This document shows positions 1 to 8,780 of a stretch of 64,000 nucleotides of DNA, piece by piece (within the stretch, counting starts at the first letter, position 1; every line of letters begins with the position of its first letter). A model generated the notes under the pieces. That model was not told the DNA's origin. It saw nothing but the letters and a program-made list of their open reading frames with translations, and ran no database searches. This stretch comes from VXPQ01 sp965117025 (GTDB lineage Bacteria; Bacteroidota; Rhodothermia; Rhodothermales; VXPQ01). The translations under genes were made by a program, and so were the position numbers. The stretch spans positions 558,001 through 622,000 of the forward strand of contig OZ220746.1 of assembly GCA_965117025.1 (NCBI GenBank), read 5' to 3'.

Positions 1-823
1 CCGCGGAAAGCACCTGATCACATGGAATCGCCTCCGCTCCCTTACCGGTTTTGACATGCACGGTAAGCGATGATCCACGGGTATCGACAGATTGCACCTC
101 CGCGGAAATCAGGCATCGGATACCCTGTTTGCCGAACGCCCGCTGGAGCGCCTTGGAAATCTCTACATCTTCCACAGGAACAAGGCGATCGAGCAATTCG
201 ACAATGGTGACCTCGGTGCCCATCTGATTGTAGAAATAGGCGAATTCCACACCGATCGCACCGGCGCCACAGACAACCAGTCGCTTCGGCGGCTTCTTTT
301 GAAGCATGGCCTCCCGGTATGTGATGATTTTTTCACCATCCACGGGAAGAGGAGGAATTTCCCGCGCCCGCGCACCCGTAGCGATAATGATATGGTCGGC
401 CTCGACGGTTCCTGCCTTTCCGACACGATCCCCGTCCATGTTGACCGACGGCTCGATAGACAGTTTACCGTTTCCTGCAAGGCGCGCTCTGCCGTAGAGC
501 ACGTCAATCTTGTTCTTTTTCATCAGGAAGCCGACCCCCTTGTTCATCTTGCCGGCCACGCCACGGCTTCGCTCGACGATTTTGGCAAAATCCGGCGCGA
601 TACTGCCGTCAAGGCGCAGGCCATAATCGGACAAATGGCGCGTTTCTTCCATGACTTCCGCGCTCTTGAGCAGCGCCTTGGTCGGTATACAACCGATGTT
701 CAGGCACACGCCGCCCAGCTTGTCCTTTTCAACAATGGCGACCTTGAGTCCGAGCTGGGACCCCCGGATGGCGGTCTCATAGCCGCCCGGCCCCGACCCG
801 ATAACAACTACATCGTATTTCAC
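1..823 (-). CDS. lpd: Dihydrolipoyl dehydrogenase (E3), C-terminus outside window
   Basis: This is the flavoprotein that reoxidises dihydrolipoyl groups of 2-oxoacid dehydrogenase complexes with NAD+. The first 274 residues are present and the frame runs off the left edge. The N-terminus carries a dinucleotide-binding motif (VVVIGSGPGGYE) for FAD. It is followed by GGVCLNIGCIPTKAL, whose Cys40 and Cys45 are the redox-active disulfide. A second Rossmann motif (CGAGAIGVEFA, near residue 180) binds NAD. The start is a GTG at 823, because an in-frame TAA lies four codons upstream. The C-terminal dimerisation domain with the catalytic His-Glu pair is not in the window. The family call is secure; which 2-oxoacid complex it serves cannot be told here. 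Confidence 0.93.
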   Translation of the reverse strand, partial: MKYDVVVIGSGPGGYETAIRGSQLGLKVAIVEKDKLGGVCLNIGCIPTKALLKSAEVMEETRHLSDYGLRLDGSIAPDFAKIVERSRGVAGKMNKGVGFLMKKNKIDVLYGRARLAGNGKLSIEPSVNMDGDRVGKAGTVEADHIIIATGARAREIPPLPVDGEKIITYREAMLQKKPPKRLVVCGAGAIGVEFAYFYNQMGTEVTIVELLDRLVPVEDVEISKALQRAFGKQGIRCLISAEVQSVDTRGSSLTVHVKTGKGAEAIPCDQVLSA

Positions 824-965
824 GGCAGATACAGGTTATTCGGTTGAAACGGAAAACGTGAAAGTAAATGAATATGCAGGGTGAAAAGTTCGCTCGTTGC
901 ATGCTGTGCAGGGCACTAAATCACCAAGTGTCCGGTGAACATGCGCACCGGCGAAATCTGCTGCA

Positions 966-2231
966 TCAGCGAACCACCAGCCAGGGTGAGGGATCGATGG
1001 GAGAACCTTCTCTGAAGAGCGCGAAAAAGAGCGCCGTCCCCTTGGGCTCGTCCGGTGTGCCGGCCTGGCCTATGACCTGCCCGGTTTGCACGAGATCGCC
1101 CTCTGTAATGAAAGTGTCCGAAAAATTGGAATAGACGCTTTTGTATACGCCGTGCTCGATTACGACATACCGTCCGTATTCCGGAAGCACCGAAATATCG
1201 ATAATACGCCCCTCGAATATGGCCCGTACTTCTGCGGAGGACGGCGTTTCGATAATAATGCCGGGATTGCGCGTTCTCGTTCCGTAGACAGGGTTTACGG
1301 TATCGCCGAAGGGCTCGCGCATAACTCCTTGCACGGGCCAGGGAAGTTGTCCCCGGTTTTCGAGAAAGGAACCAGACAGCGCAGCGTATTCCTCCGCCGT
1401 GGCCAGGTCTTCTCGCGCGCGCAGTCGATCACGGTCGGTGGCTGCTATGAGTTCCCGGATGCGATTCTCGAGATCCCTGGCGGCAACGCGCTTGTTCTCA
1501 AGAGATTTTTCGATGGTCGAGCGGGTAGCCCGCAGGTCGGAGATCATGCGCGTCCGGCTTTGGTGCAGACGCTCAAGGCTCTGCTGTTCGCTGCGCTCTT
1601 CCCCCAGCAGCCTCTCGTTGTCGGCCAGGATGTCTTTCAGTTGCTCGTTGCGTTGTTCTGTTTCTTCCTGTGTAGTCCGGATTTCTGTCAGCCGGTCGCG
1701 CCGCTGTTGCGCAAAACGATGCAAATAACGCACCCGAACCAGCACCTGGTTGATGGATTTCGAGGATGCGATGAGCGCCAGATCATGCATACGACCGTGC
1801 TTGTAGGCATGTGTCGCCCGGCTTCGGTACTGGGTTTTCAGGGTTTCAAGTTCGCGCTCAAGGGAGGAAAGTGTCGTGCGCAAGGCGCCCATCTCCCCGG
1901 AAATTTGCTGCATGCGCAGGCCGTAGTTGCGTACGAGTTCCTTGCGTAATGCAATTTGCCGGTCGAGTTGCTCAAGCGTTTTGAGAGAAGCCTGCTCTGC
2001 CTGGGTGTTTTCCGAAAGACGTTGTTGGTCTTCGGCGATCTGAGCCTTTAGTTCGGCGAGGCGCTGCCGGGTGGCTTGCCGTTCGCGATCCGCTGCATCA
2101 TCATCTTCCTGTCCGGATGCAACCAGTACTTCCTGGGCCGCCGCCTGTCGGGCCGCGGCGGGCGGTGCGACGCACAGGGCGGCAACCATTACAAGAACCA
2201 TAAAGATGAGGCGGTGTATAGCGCGCGGCAT
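966..2231 (-). CDS. EnvC-like murein hydrolase activator (coiled coil + degenerate LytM/M23 domain)
   Basis: The 421-residue protein starts with a signal peptide (residues 1-28, hydrophobic core then AAARQA). A long coiled coil rich in Glu, Gln, Arg and Leu follows (about residues 45-280). The C-terminal LytM/M23 fold (about 300-421) runs from a GVMREPFGD segment to LVQTGQVIGQAG. Active M23 peptidases end in an HxH motif, but here that place reads LFFALFREG, so zinc ligands are missing. This is the EnvC pattern: a non-catalytic LytM factor that activates cell-wall amidases at the division septum. Its start overlaps the stop of the upstream TPR lipoprotein gene by one base, indicating co-transcription. 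An alternative is an uncharacterised M23-like scaffold. Confidence 0.82.
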   Translation of the reverse strand: MPRAIHRLIFMVLVMVAALCVAPPAAARQAAAQEVLVASGQEDDDAADRERQATRQRLAELKAQIAEDQQRLSENTQAEQASLKTLEQLDRQIALRKELVRNYGLRMQQISGEMGALRTTLSSLERELETLKTQYRSRATHAYKHGRMHDLALIASSKSINQVLVRVRYLHRFAQQRRDRLTEIRTTQEETEQRNEQLKDILADNERLLGEERSEQQSLERLHQSRTRMISDLRATRSTIEKSLENKRVAARDLENRIRELIAATDRDRLRAREDLATAEEYAALSGSFLENRGQLPWPVQGVMREPFGDTVNPVYGTRTRNPGIIIETPSSAEVRAIFEGRIIDISVLPEYGRYVVIEHGVYKSVYSNFSDTFITEGDLVQTGQVIGQAGTPDEPKGTALFFALFREGSPIDPSPWLVVR

Positions 2232-3511
2232 TACTTCCGGTTAATTTTTTTCTGTAGTTCCAGGTGGTTCGGATCCATCTCCAGCGCTCGACGCCACGCA
2301 TCGGTTGCAGATTGTCTGTTCCCCAATGCTTCGTACACATCGCCAAGGTTCTCAAGTACGCTTGCGGAAGCATCGGGACGCCTTGCGGCCTCTCCAATGT
2401 GCCGGAGCGCCTCTTCGTATGATTGCCGGGCCCGTTGCGTATCACCCATGCGGGCGTATAGCGAACCGATCACCGAACGGAGACTGCCGAGTTCTGCTTC
2501 ATTCCCGTCATCGTTCTCCGTTACGATCTGCACTGCTTCTTCAAAATGGCGAACCGCTTCGGTATTGCGGGAAGCAGCCATCGCTGCATATCCGGCAATC
2601 TTGTGAAGGTCAAGTGCCTTCGGAAAAACCGCGAGCCCCTTTCCCGCCATGTTTCCGGCCCATACAAAGCTTCCGGCATCTCGCAGGGCATTCGCAGCGT
2701 ATATCCACAATTGTACGTCGTGTGGATTTTTCTCAAGGATATACAGGAAGTTTTCGGCGGCTTCTTCATACCGCCCCTGCTTCAGGCGTATTTCGGCCAT
2801 GATGCGGCGCAACTCGGCGTTATACGGCTCGTCTTCCAGCATGTCTTCCAGTATGCGTTCCGCATTGGACAGATCGTCCAGCCGATTATACAGATGCAGA
2901 AGCTGTCGCCGAACAGCACGGTCGCCAGCGTTTTCTTCGAGGATGCGTTCGTAGGCCGCCGCTGCTTTCGCCGTCTGGCCCTCCATCATATATATCCGGG
3001 CCAGATCATAACGTACATCAAGATGGTGCGGGGCCTTTTCCAGTACGTCGGCGTACAAACGAGCGGCCTTGGCCCGTTCACCCATTTCTGCATGGAGAGC
3101 GGCCAGTTGCAAGGCATAGTGTATATTTTCCGGGGCCAGCGTATACGCCTTGCTCAGGTGATAATGCGCCGTAACGTGGTCGCCAACGATCGCATACAAC
3201 TCAGCCGACGCAGCAAGAATGGCGGGTGATTCCGGCGCCATACGGAGCGCTTGGGCATACAGATCAAGCGCAGCGCCCTGGTCACCTGTCTGTGCTCGGG
3301 TCATGCCACGTACAAAAAGCTGTTGTGCCCGGATAGATCGCATTTCCTCTTCCTCTACAGGATCAGAAGACGAGGAGGGGCTATTCGAAACGATCTCCTG
3401 GTTTTCAACGGTTACCGCCGCCGGGGCGCATCCGCTTACGGCCATGCCGATCAGAATAGCCGGTAGAATAACAGACAAGAAGGATGTAACGGTATCCGGG
3501 GCGCAGTGCAT
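2231..3511 (-). CDS. TPR-repeat outer-membrane lipoprotein
   Basis: The 426-residue protein opens with a hydrophobic segment ending in a lipobox (AVSGC, Cys near residue 28), so it is probably lipid-anchored. A low-complexity linker of Ser, Asp and Glu follows. From about residue 60 to the end there are roughly nine or ten tetratricopeptide repeats, recognisable by A..LY..AL...P and W..AL..DPNH signatures; the last repeat is near residues 390-420. TPRs are protein-protein interaction scaffolds, and no enzymatic domain is visible. It is the first gene of a two-gene unit with the EnvC-like factor, with ends overlapping by one base, which suggests a joint role in cell-envelope or septal peptidoglycan processing. 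The exact function is unknown. Confidence 0.8.
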   Translation of the reverse strand: MHCAPDTVTSFLSVILPAILIGMAVSGCAPAAVTVENQEIVSNSPSSSSDPVEEEEMRSIRAQQLFVRGMTRAQTGDQGAALDLYAQALRMAPESPAILAASAELYAIVGDHVTAHYHLSKAYTLAPENIHYALQLAALHAEMGERAKAARLYADVLEKAPHHLDVRYDLARIYMMEGQTAKAAAAYERILEENAGDRAVRRQLLHLYNRLDDLSNAERILEDMLEDEPYNAELRRIMAEIRLKQGRYEEAAENFLYILEKNPHDVQLWIYAANALRDAGSFVWAGNMAGKGLAVFPKALDLHKIAGYAAMAASRNTEAVRHFEEAVQIVTENDDGNEAELGSLRSVIGSLYARMGDTQRARQSYEEALRHIGEAARRPDASASVLENLGDVYEALGNRQSATDAWRRALEMDPNHLELQKKINRK

Positions 3512-3797
3512 CGGAGCAGCCAGCGGATGTTGGATATCTTTGGAAAAACGGGGATACCGTTCGCATGTTTCTATGAATAGGCGTTTATCGGACGAGATAT
3601 AGGACTGGCTTTTGCCGCATTCCGGACATATCCAGTGTAATCGTCTCCTCTCAGCAAACAGAAACCATATGCGCCTGAATGGATTTCACCGTATGCTATG
3701 TTTCAAGGGGGTTATGTTGCGGAGTGAGCCTGGAATTACGCCGCACCGCCGCAAGGCGCCGCCGCAAACATGATTCGAAGCCAACCTCAGTGTTCCG

Positions 3798-5756
3798 ATG
3801 GGAGAACTGAACCTGAAGCCCGAGATGGACGAGGCCTCCTTACGCCGCTTTACGTATCGGCTCATTGAGGATGTTCGCGCGCTGGAATATTTACTGGAAG
3901 AGAACAAGTTCGAATCGGGCGTGCGCCGAATCGGGGTCGAGCAGGAGATGTTCCTGGTGGATGATCGTTGGCGTCCGGCTCCGGTCGCCGAACAAATACT
4001 GGAACGAACAGCCGATGACGACCGGGTCGTCTCGGAGTTGATGAAGTTCAATCTCGAACTGAATCTGGATCCGGTCGTATTCCGGGGCGATTGCCTGCGG
4101 CGTATGGAGCGTTCTGTCGAGGAAGCGGTGGAAAGTGTACGTAAGGAAGTCGAGGAAACCGGAGCGCATGTTGTACTGGCGGGCATCCTGCCCACGATTA
4201 CATTGTCCGACCTGGACCTTGCGCATATGATGCCGGCCCCGCGTTATCATGCGCTGAACGAGGCGATCGCCCGGCTGCGCGGTGGCCCTGCCGAACTGCA
4301 GATCCGGGGTACAGACGAACTCTACGTCAAGCACGACAGCATTACGCTGGAAGGGTGCAACACGAGTTTTCAGACGCATTTACAGGTACATCCCGATGAA
4401 TTCGCCGGGATGTACAATATCGCGCAAGCCGTGGCCGGCCCGGTACTCGCCGCTGCTGTCAATTCGCCGACGTTGTTCGGAAAACGTCTCTGGCAGGAAA
4501 CGCGTATTGCCCTGTTCCAGCAAGCCGTGGATACACGCAGTTCCAATCTGTACATCCGTGAGATGAGCCCACGCGTGCATTTCGGAACGAAATGGATAGA
4601 CCGGTCGGTGCTGGAAATTTTTCAGGAAGACATTTCCCGGTTCCGGATTCTGCTCTCGAAATCCGAAATAGAGGATCCTATGGAAGCGATGGAGGCAGGC
4701 CGCGCTCCGAAGCTCCAGGCTCTTCAACTGTACAATGGTACCGTATACCGTTGGAACCGGGCCTGCTATGGAGTAACGGACGGGAACCCGACGCTGCGAA
4801 TCGAAAACCGCATCCTGCCTTCCGGCCCAACCGTGATCGACGAGATGGCGAACGCCGCGTTCTGGTTCGGGTTAACCATGGGCCTGTCCAGTACCTGTCC
4901 GGATATCCGGCGCGTCATGGATTTTGACGACGCGATGGGAAATTTCGTGGCGGCGGCCCGCCTCGGACTGGCAGCGCAGTTCGTGTGGCTGGACGGGCGG
5001 CGGGTTTCTGCATGTGAACTCATTTGCCACGAGCTCATTCCGCTTGCCCGGGAAGGGTTGCACGAAGCTGGTATTGTCACCGAAGACATCACTCGTTATC
5101 TGGACATTATTCAGGAACGCGTAACATCCCGCCGGACCGGCGCCCACTGGCAACTCCACTCTCTGCTTACGATGCGGCCGAAAGCCACGCGAGCCGAGCG
5201 GCTGAGCGCTGTGGTGGCAGCCACCGTAAATCGCCAGAAGGAAGGTTCGCCCGTGCATACGTGGCCGGAAGCCGAACCGCAGGAAGCTATTCCGGAGCGC
5301 CGCTTCGACAGGGCGCATGTGGAAGAATACATGAGCACCGACCTCGTCACGGTCAACGAAGAAGAACTGGTCGAACTGGTGGCGTGCCTGATGGACTGGA
5401 AGCACATTCGGCATGTGCTGGTCGAAGATAACGAGCACCGGCTGGTGGGACTGGTCAGTCACCGGAATTTGCTTCGCCTGATGGCGGAACAGCGCGGAGG
5501 CAGGCAGAATCTGCCGGTAAAGGATGTGATGATCCGGGATCTGGTTACAGTTTCTCCGGATACGCTCGCGATAGAAGCCATCCACAAGATGAGGGACCTG
5601 AAAATAGGATCGCTGCCGGTGGTTCGCGACGGGCATCTGATCGGCATCATCACAGAAAAAGATTTTATAGAGATCGCCGGTCGTATCCTTGATCAGGGCA
5701 TATCTGCTGTGACAGAAGAGGAGTCGGCCTCTCCCGATCCTGAATCGAACGCTTAA
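3798..5756 (+). CDS. GCS2-family carboxylate-amine ligase fused to a CBS-domain pair
   Basis: The 652-residue protein has two parts. Residues about 35-440 match the glutamate-cysteine ligase type 2 (YbdK/EgtA-like) fold: an early RRIGVEQEMFLVDD segment with the metal-binding Glu pair, ELNLDP, and later NPTLRIENRILPSGPT. These enzymes join an amine to a carboxylate using ATP. Residues about 505-640 contain two CBS motifs (YMSTDLVTV and DVMIRDLVTVS) that typically bind adenine nucleotides. The substrate cannot be deduced; glutathione-type or peptide synthesis is possible. No ribosome-binding site is obvious at the ATG, and a second ATG nine codons in (3825) is an alternative. A nine-base gap separates it from the mscS gene, so the two are probably co-transcribed. 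Confidence 0.8.
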   Translation: MGELNLKPEMDEASLRRFTYRLIEDVRALEYLLEENKFESGVRRIGVEQEMFLVDDRWRPAPVAEQILERTADDDRVVSELMKFNLELNLDPVVFRGDCLRRMERSVEEAVESVRKEVEETGAHVVLAGILPTITLSDLDLAHMMPAPRYHALNEAIARLRGGPAELQIRGTDELYVKHDSITLEGCNTSFQTHLQVHPDEFAGMYNIAQAVAGPVLAAAVNSPTLFGKRLWQETRIALFQQAVDTRSSNLYIREMSPRVHFGTKWIDRSVLEIFQEDISRFRILLSKSEIEDPMEAMEAGRAPKLQALQLYNGTVYRWNRACYGVTDGNPTLRIENRILPSGPTVIDEMANAAFWFGLTMGLSSTCPDIRRVMDFDDAMGNFVAAARLGLAAQFVWLDGRRVSACELICHELIPLAREGLHEAGIVTEDITRYLDIIQERVTSRRTGAHWQLHSLLTMRPKATRAERLSAVVAATVNRQKEGSPVHTWPEAEPQEAIPERRFDRAHVEEYMSTDLVTVNEEELVELVACLMDWKHIRHVLVEDNEHRLVGLVSHRNLLRLMAEQRGGRQNLPVKDVMIRDLVTVSPDTLAIEAIHKMRDLKIGSLPVVRDGHLIGIITEKDFIEIAGRILDQGISAVTEEESASPDPESNA

Positions 5757-5765
5757 GAGATCGGC

Positions 5766-6848
5766 ATGAGAAATTTTCTGAATAATCTGGAGGAAATAAC
5801 CTGGCTGGGTTCGTCGCTTGACGCCTGGTTCATGTTGGGTGTCGCCTGGGTAGCGATCGCTGTTGCGCTGGTCTTTGCCCATCGCATACTCCTCCGGCGT
5901 TTTCACCGGCTGGCGACACGTACAACGACCATCATAGACGATATTTTTGTAACGCTGCTGGAGCGCACGAAACTGTATTTCCTCGTTGCGCTCTCCCTGT
6001 ACATAGCGGTGGGGGCGGTACCATTGTCCGAGCAGGTGACGAGCTATATCTCGCGGATCGCCTTCGTGTTTCTGCTCGTGCAGGTCGTGTTCTGGGGAAA
6101 TGGCGCTATTACAGACTGGGTCCGGCTGTACAAGGAGCGGAAACTCGAGGAAGACGCCGGCGCCGTCACATCCATGCAGGCGATCGGCTTTCTTGCCCGT
6201 CTGCTGCTTTATACGGCGCTTTTGCTGGTTGCGCTGGACAACTTCGGCATTGACGTCACGGCGCTTATCGCCGGGCTGGGTATAGGGGGTATCGCCGTGG
6301 CGCTCGCCATGCAGAACATCCTCGGAGATTTGTTCGCCTCCCTCACGATCGTGCTCGACAAACCATTCGAGGTGGGCGATTTTCTGATTGTGGGAGATAC
6401 GCTGGGAACCGTCGAAAAAGTCGGGTTGAAAACGACGCGTCTGCGCAGTTTGTCCGGGGAACAGATCGTAGTGGCTAACGGCGACCTGCTTGGCAGCCGG
6501 ATACGCAACTACAAGCGGATGCAGGAGCGGCGCATCGTCTTTTCGCTGGGGGTGGCCTACGACACGCCTGCGGATAAACTCGAATGTATCCCGGATATGG
6601 TGCAGGAAATCGTCGAGAGACAGGAGTATACCCGGTTCGACCGGGCGCACTTTGCACGATTCGGTGATTCCACGCTCGATTTCGAGGTAGTGTATTACAT
6701 GCAAACGCCTGACTACAGGACCTTCATGGACATTCAGCAGACGATCAATCTCGCGTTATTCCGCCGCTTCGAGGAAGAGGGGATCCAGTTCGCCTTTCCC
6801 ACCCGCACGGTGCATGTCAGGCAGGAGCAGGGTACGCCTGCCTTATGA
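5766..6848 (+). CDS. mscS: Small-conductance mechanosensitive ion channel (MscS family)
   Basis: This 360-residue inner-membrane protein has about four predicted membrane helices. The pore helix and start of the beta domain are typical of MscS: FGIDVTALIAGLGIGGIAV, then AMQNILGDLFASL and FEVGDFLIVGDTLGTVEKV (residues about 160-225). The cytosolic vestibule region NYKRMQERRIVFSLG follows. Such channels open under membrane tension to release solutes during hypo-osmotic shock. It lies nine bases behind the ligase/CBS gene and reads the same way, so expression is likely coupled. The family is clear. A specific MscS paralogue such as YnaI or YbdG cannot be assigned. Confidence 0.9.
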   Translation: MRNFLNNLEEITWLGSSLDAWFMLGVAWVAIAVALVFAHRILLRRFHRLATRTTTIIDDIFVTLLERTKLYFLVALSLYIAVGAVPLSEQVTSYISRIAFVFLLVQVVFWGNGAITDWVRLYKERKLEEDAGAVTSMQAIGFLARLLLYTALLLVALDNFGIDVTALIAGLGIGGIAVALAMQNILGDLFASLTIVLDKPFEVGDFLIVGDTLGTVEKVGLKTTRLRSLSGEQIVVANGDLLGSRIRNYKRMQERRIVFSLGVAYDTPADKLECIPDMVQEIVERQEYTRFDRAHFARFGDSTLDFEVVYYMQTPDYRTFMDIQQTINLALFRRFEEEGIQFAFPTRTVHVRQEQGTPAL

Positions 6849-6897
6849 TTCTCGCCTGACTCTCATCCTGACGGATGCACCGGTTCACTTGACGGGC

Positions 6898-6925
6898 ATC
6901 ATGATCTGGACCATGATCGCATGAT
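6898..6925. terminator. Imperfect hairpin between convergent mscS and metG
   Basis: CATCATGATC at 6898-6907 faces GATCGCATGATG at 6914-6925. These form two short helices separated by a two-base bulge. It lies in the 99-base gap between the converging mscS and metG ends and so could act as a bidirectional terminator. There is no T-tract on either side, so the call is weak. Confidence 0.25.
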
Positions 6926-6947
6926 GCACCGGGTCAGGGTGCCTCAC

Positions 6948-8699
6948 TTACCCCTCCGATTCCGCCGCGCCCCTGCGAAGTTTCTCCAACTGCGCCGCGA
7001 TCTGTGCATCCTCGACCTTCCGAAAAAGAATTTCGGGGTCGCCCAGTTCATGGCCGGCTTCGAGTAAGGATCCGGCAGCTTCATCCCAACCGATCGGGCC
7101 CTTGCTTCCGCCCGCATCGCTCGAACGCACTCCCTGCAATCGAAGCATGGATCGCAGCCGCGCCGCACTGTGCGGCACCACCGGGTCCAGTAACACGGAA
7201 AGCGTCGCGCAAAGCTGCAAGGACACATGCACCGTATTGGCGCAAGCGCGGAAATCGGACTTCGCGGTGCGCCAGGGCTCTCTGTCGTTGAAATACTTGT
7301 TGCCAAGCCGGGCCAGTTGCATCGTCTCGAAAACAGCCTCGCGATTACGAAAGGCTTCGTATCGCTCCCCTATCCTTGCCGGAAATTCCGCAAGTGCATC
7401 CAGCACCTCCCGATCTTCCTGCGACGCATCTTTCAGGGGAGGCACTTTCCCATCCATGTATCTTACAGCGAACGTCATCGCCCGATGGAAAAAATTTCCC
7501 AACACATCGGCCAGTTCTCCATTGACGCGCGCCTGAAAATCGCCCCAACTGAAATCGGCGTCCTTCGTTTCGGGAAGCGTGGTCGCCATGGCGTATCGTA
7601 GCAAGTCGGGCGGAAATTCCTCGAGATATTCGTGCAGCCATACAGCCCAGCCGCGACTGGTGGATAATTTTTCTCCTTCGAGATTAAGAAATTCATTGGC
7701 CGGCACATTATCCTCGAGCACAAACTCCCCGTGCTCCATCAACATGGCCGGAAACATGAGGCAATGGAACACGATATTGTCCTTGCCGACGAAATGTAAC
7801 AACTTCGTCCCGTCGTCCTGCCAGTACCGCTTCCACGCTTCGGGATCCCCCTTCGCAGCAGCCCATTCCTTCGTAGCCGAAATATATCCGATGGGAGCGT
7901 CGAACCACACGTAGATCACCTTGCCGCGTGCATCCACACCAGCTACCTCCGCCACATCCTCCGGCACCGGCACTCCCCAGGGCACATCGCGCGTAATGGC
8001 CCGATCCCGCAATCCATCCTGAAACCAGCTCCGTATCTGCCCCAGCACATTAGGCTTCCACTCCGGATGCGTCGCAATCCACGCTTCGAGCTTCGGCTGC
8101 AAATCACCCAACGGCAGGTGCCAATGTGTAGTTTCACGCAGTTCCGGAACCGCATCGGTGAGGGTGCTCCGGGGGTTGCCAAGTTCCGCCGGACTGAGGG
8201 ACACGCCGCATTGCTCGCACTGATCACCGTAGGCGTTTTCGTACCCGCACGCCGGACATGTGCCCGTCACGAATCGATCAGCCAGAAAAATCTCTGCTTC
8301 CGGGTCGTAGAGTTGCTTTTCGGTCTTTAGCCGGAAAAGGCCCTTTTCGGCCAGGCGGCGAAAAAAATCCTGACTGGTTTTTCGATGTACGTCAGAGGTC
8401 GTTCGCCCATAGTAGTCGAAACTCATCCCGAAACGCTCGAAACTGTCACGAATCATCGGATGATATTCGTCCACGATATCCTGAGGGGTAATGCCTTCCC
8501 GGTGCGCCCGCATCATGATCGCTACTCCGAATTCATCGGAGCCGCACACGTAAATCACATCTCTCCCCTTCATGCGCTGGTAGCGCGTATAGAGATCCGC
8601 AGGCAAATATGCCCCCGCCAGATGACCCAAATGAAGGGGCCCGTTAGCGTACGGGAGCGCAGAAGTAACAAGAATGCGGTCGAAATTACGGGGGGGCAT
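6948..8699 (-). CDS. metG: Methionyl-tRNA synthetase
   Basis: This class I aminoacyl-tRNA synthetase of 583 residues charges tRNA-Met. The HIGH signature appears as PLHLGHLAG near residue 20. The KMSKS loop is GEKLSTSRG near residue 345. Between them is a zinc knuckle with CPACG and CEQCG (residues about 148-165), so it is the zinc-containing form. The C-terminal anticodon-binding helical domain follows. The C-terminal tRNA-binding (EMAP-like) extension of some MetG proteins is absent. The ATG start precedes the conserved ILVTSALPYANGPLHLGH block directly, which supports it. It stands alone on the minus strand between convergent mscS and the T9SS protein gene. Confidence 0.96.
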   Translation of the reverse strand: MPPRNFDRILVTSALPYANGPLHLGHLAGAYLPADLYTRYQRMKGRDVIYVCGSDEFGVAIMMRAHREGITPQDIVDEYHPMIRDSFERFGMSFDYYGRTTSDVHRKTSQDFFRRLAEKGLFRLKTEKQLYDPEAEIFLADRFVTGTCPACGYENAYGDQCEQCGVSLSPAELGNPRSTLTDAVPELRETTHWHLPLGDLQPKLEAWIATHPEWKPNVLGQIRSWFQDGLRDRAITRDVPWGVPVPEDVAEVAGVDARGKVIYVWFDAPIGYISATKEWAAAKGDPEAWKRYWQDDGTKLLHFVGKDNIVFHCLMFPAMLMEHGEFVLEDNVPANEFLNLEGEKLSTSRGWAVWLHEYLEEFPPDLLRYAMATTLPETKDADFSWGDFQARVNGELADVLGNFFHRAMTFAVRYMDGKVPPLKDASQEDREVLDALAEFPARIGERYEAFRNREAVFETMQLARLGNKYFNDREPWRTAKSDFRACANTVHVSLQLCATLSVLLDPVVPHSAARLRSMLRLQGVRSSDAGGSKGPIGWDEAAGSLLEAGHELGDPEILFRKVEDAQIAAQLEKLRRGAAESEG

Positions 8700-8780
8700 G
8701 AAAATGATACCGCACAGGGCAATTCGGAACGAATGGCATACAGTACGACAGCCCCTGTACGATGTTCGGATGCCCGCAAC

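Noticed and set aside
163..507. Minus-strand frame inside lpd
   Set aside because: It is out of frame with the lpd coding sequence, which is fully supported by FAD, disulfide and NAD motifs.
1086..1949. Long plus-strand frame opposite the EnvC-like gene
   Set aside because: It has no recognisable motif and mirrors the coding bias of the well-supported minus-strand gene.
4872..6704. 610-codon minus-strand frame opposite the ligase/CBS and mscS genes
   Set aside because: It spans two genes with clear domains on the other strand, shows His/Gln/Arg-rich antisense composition and no family motif.
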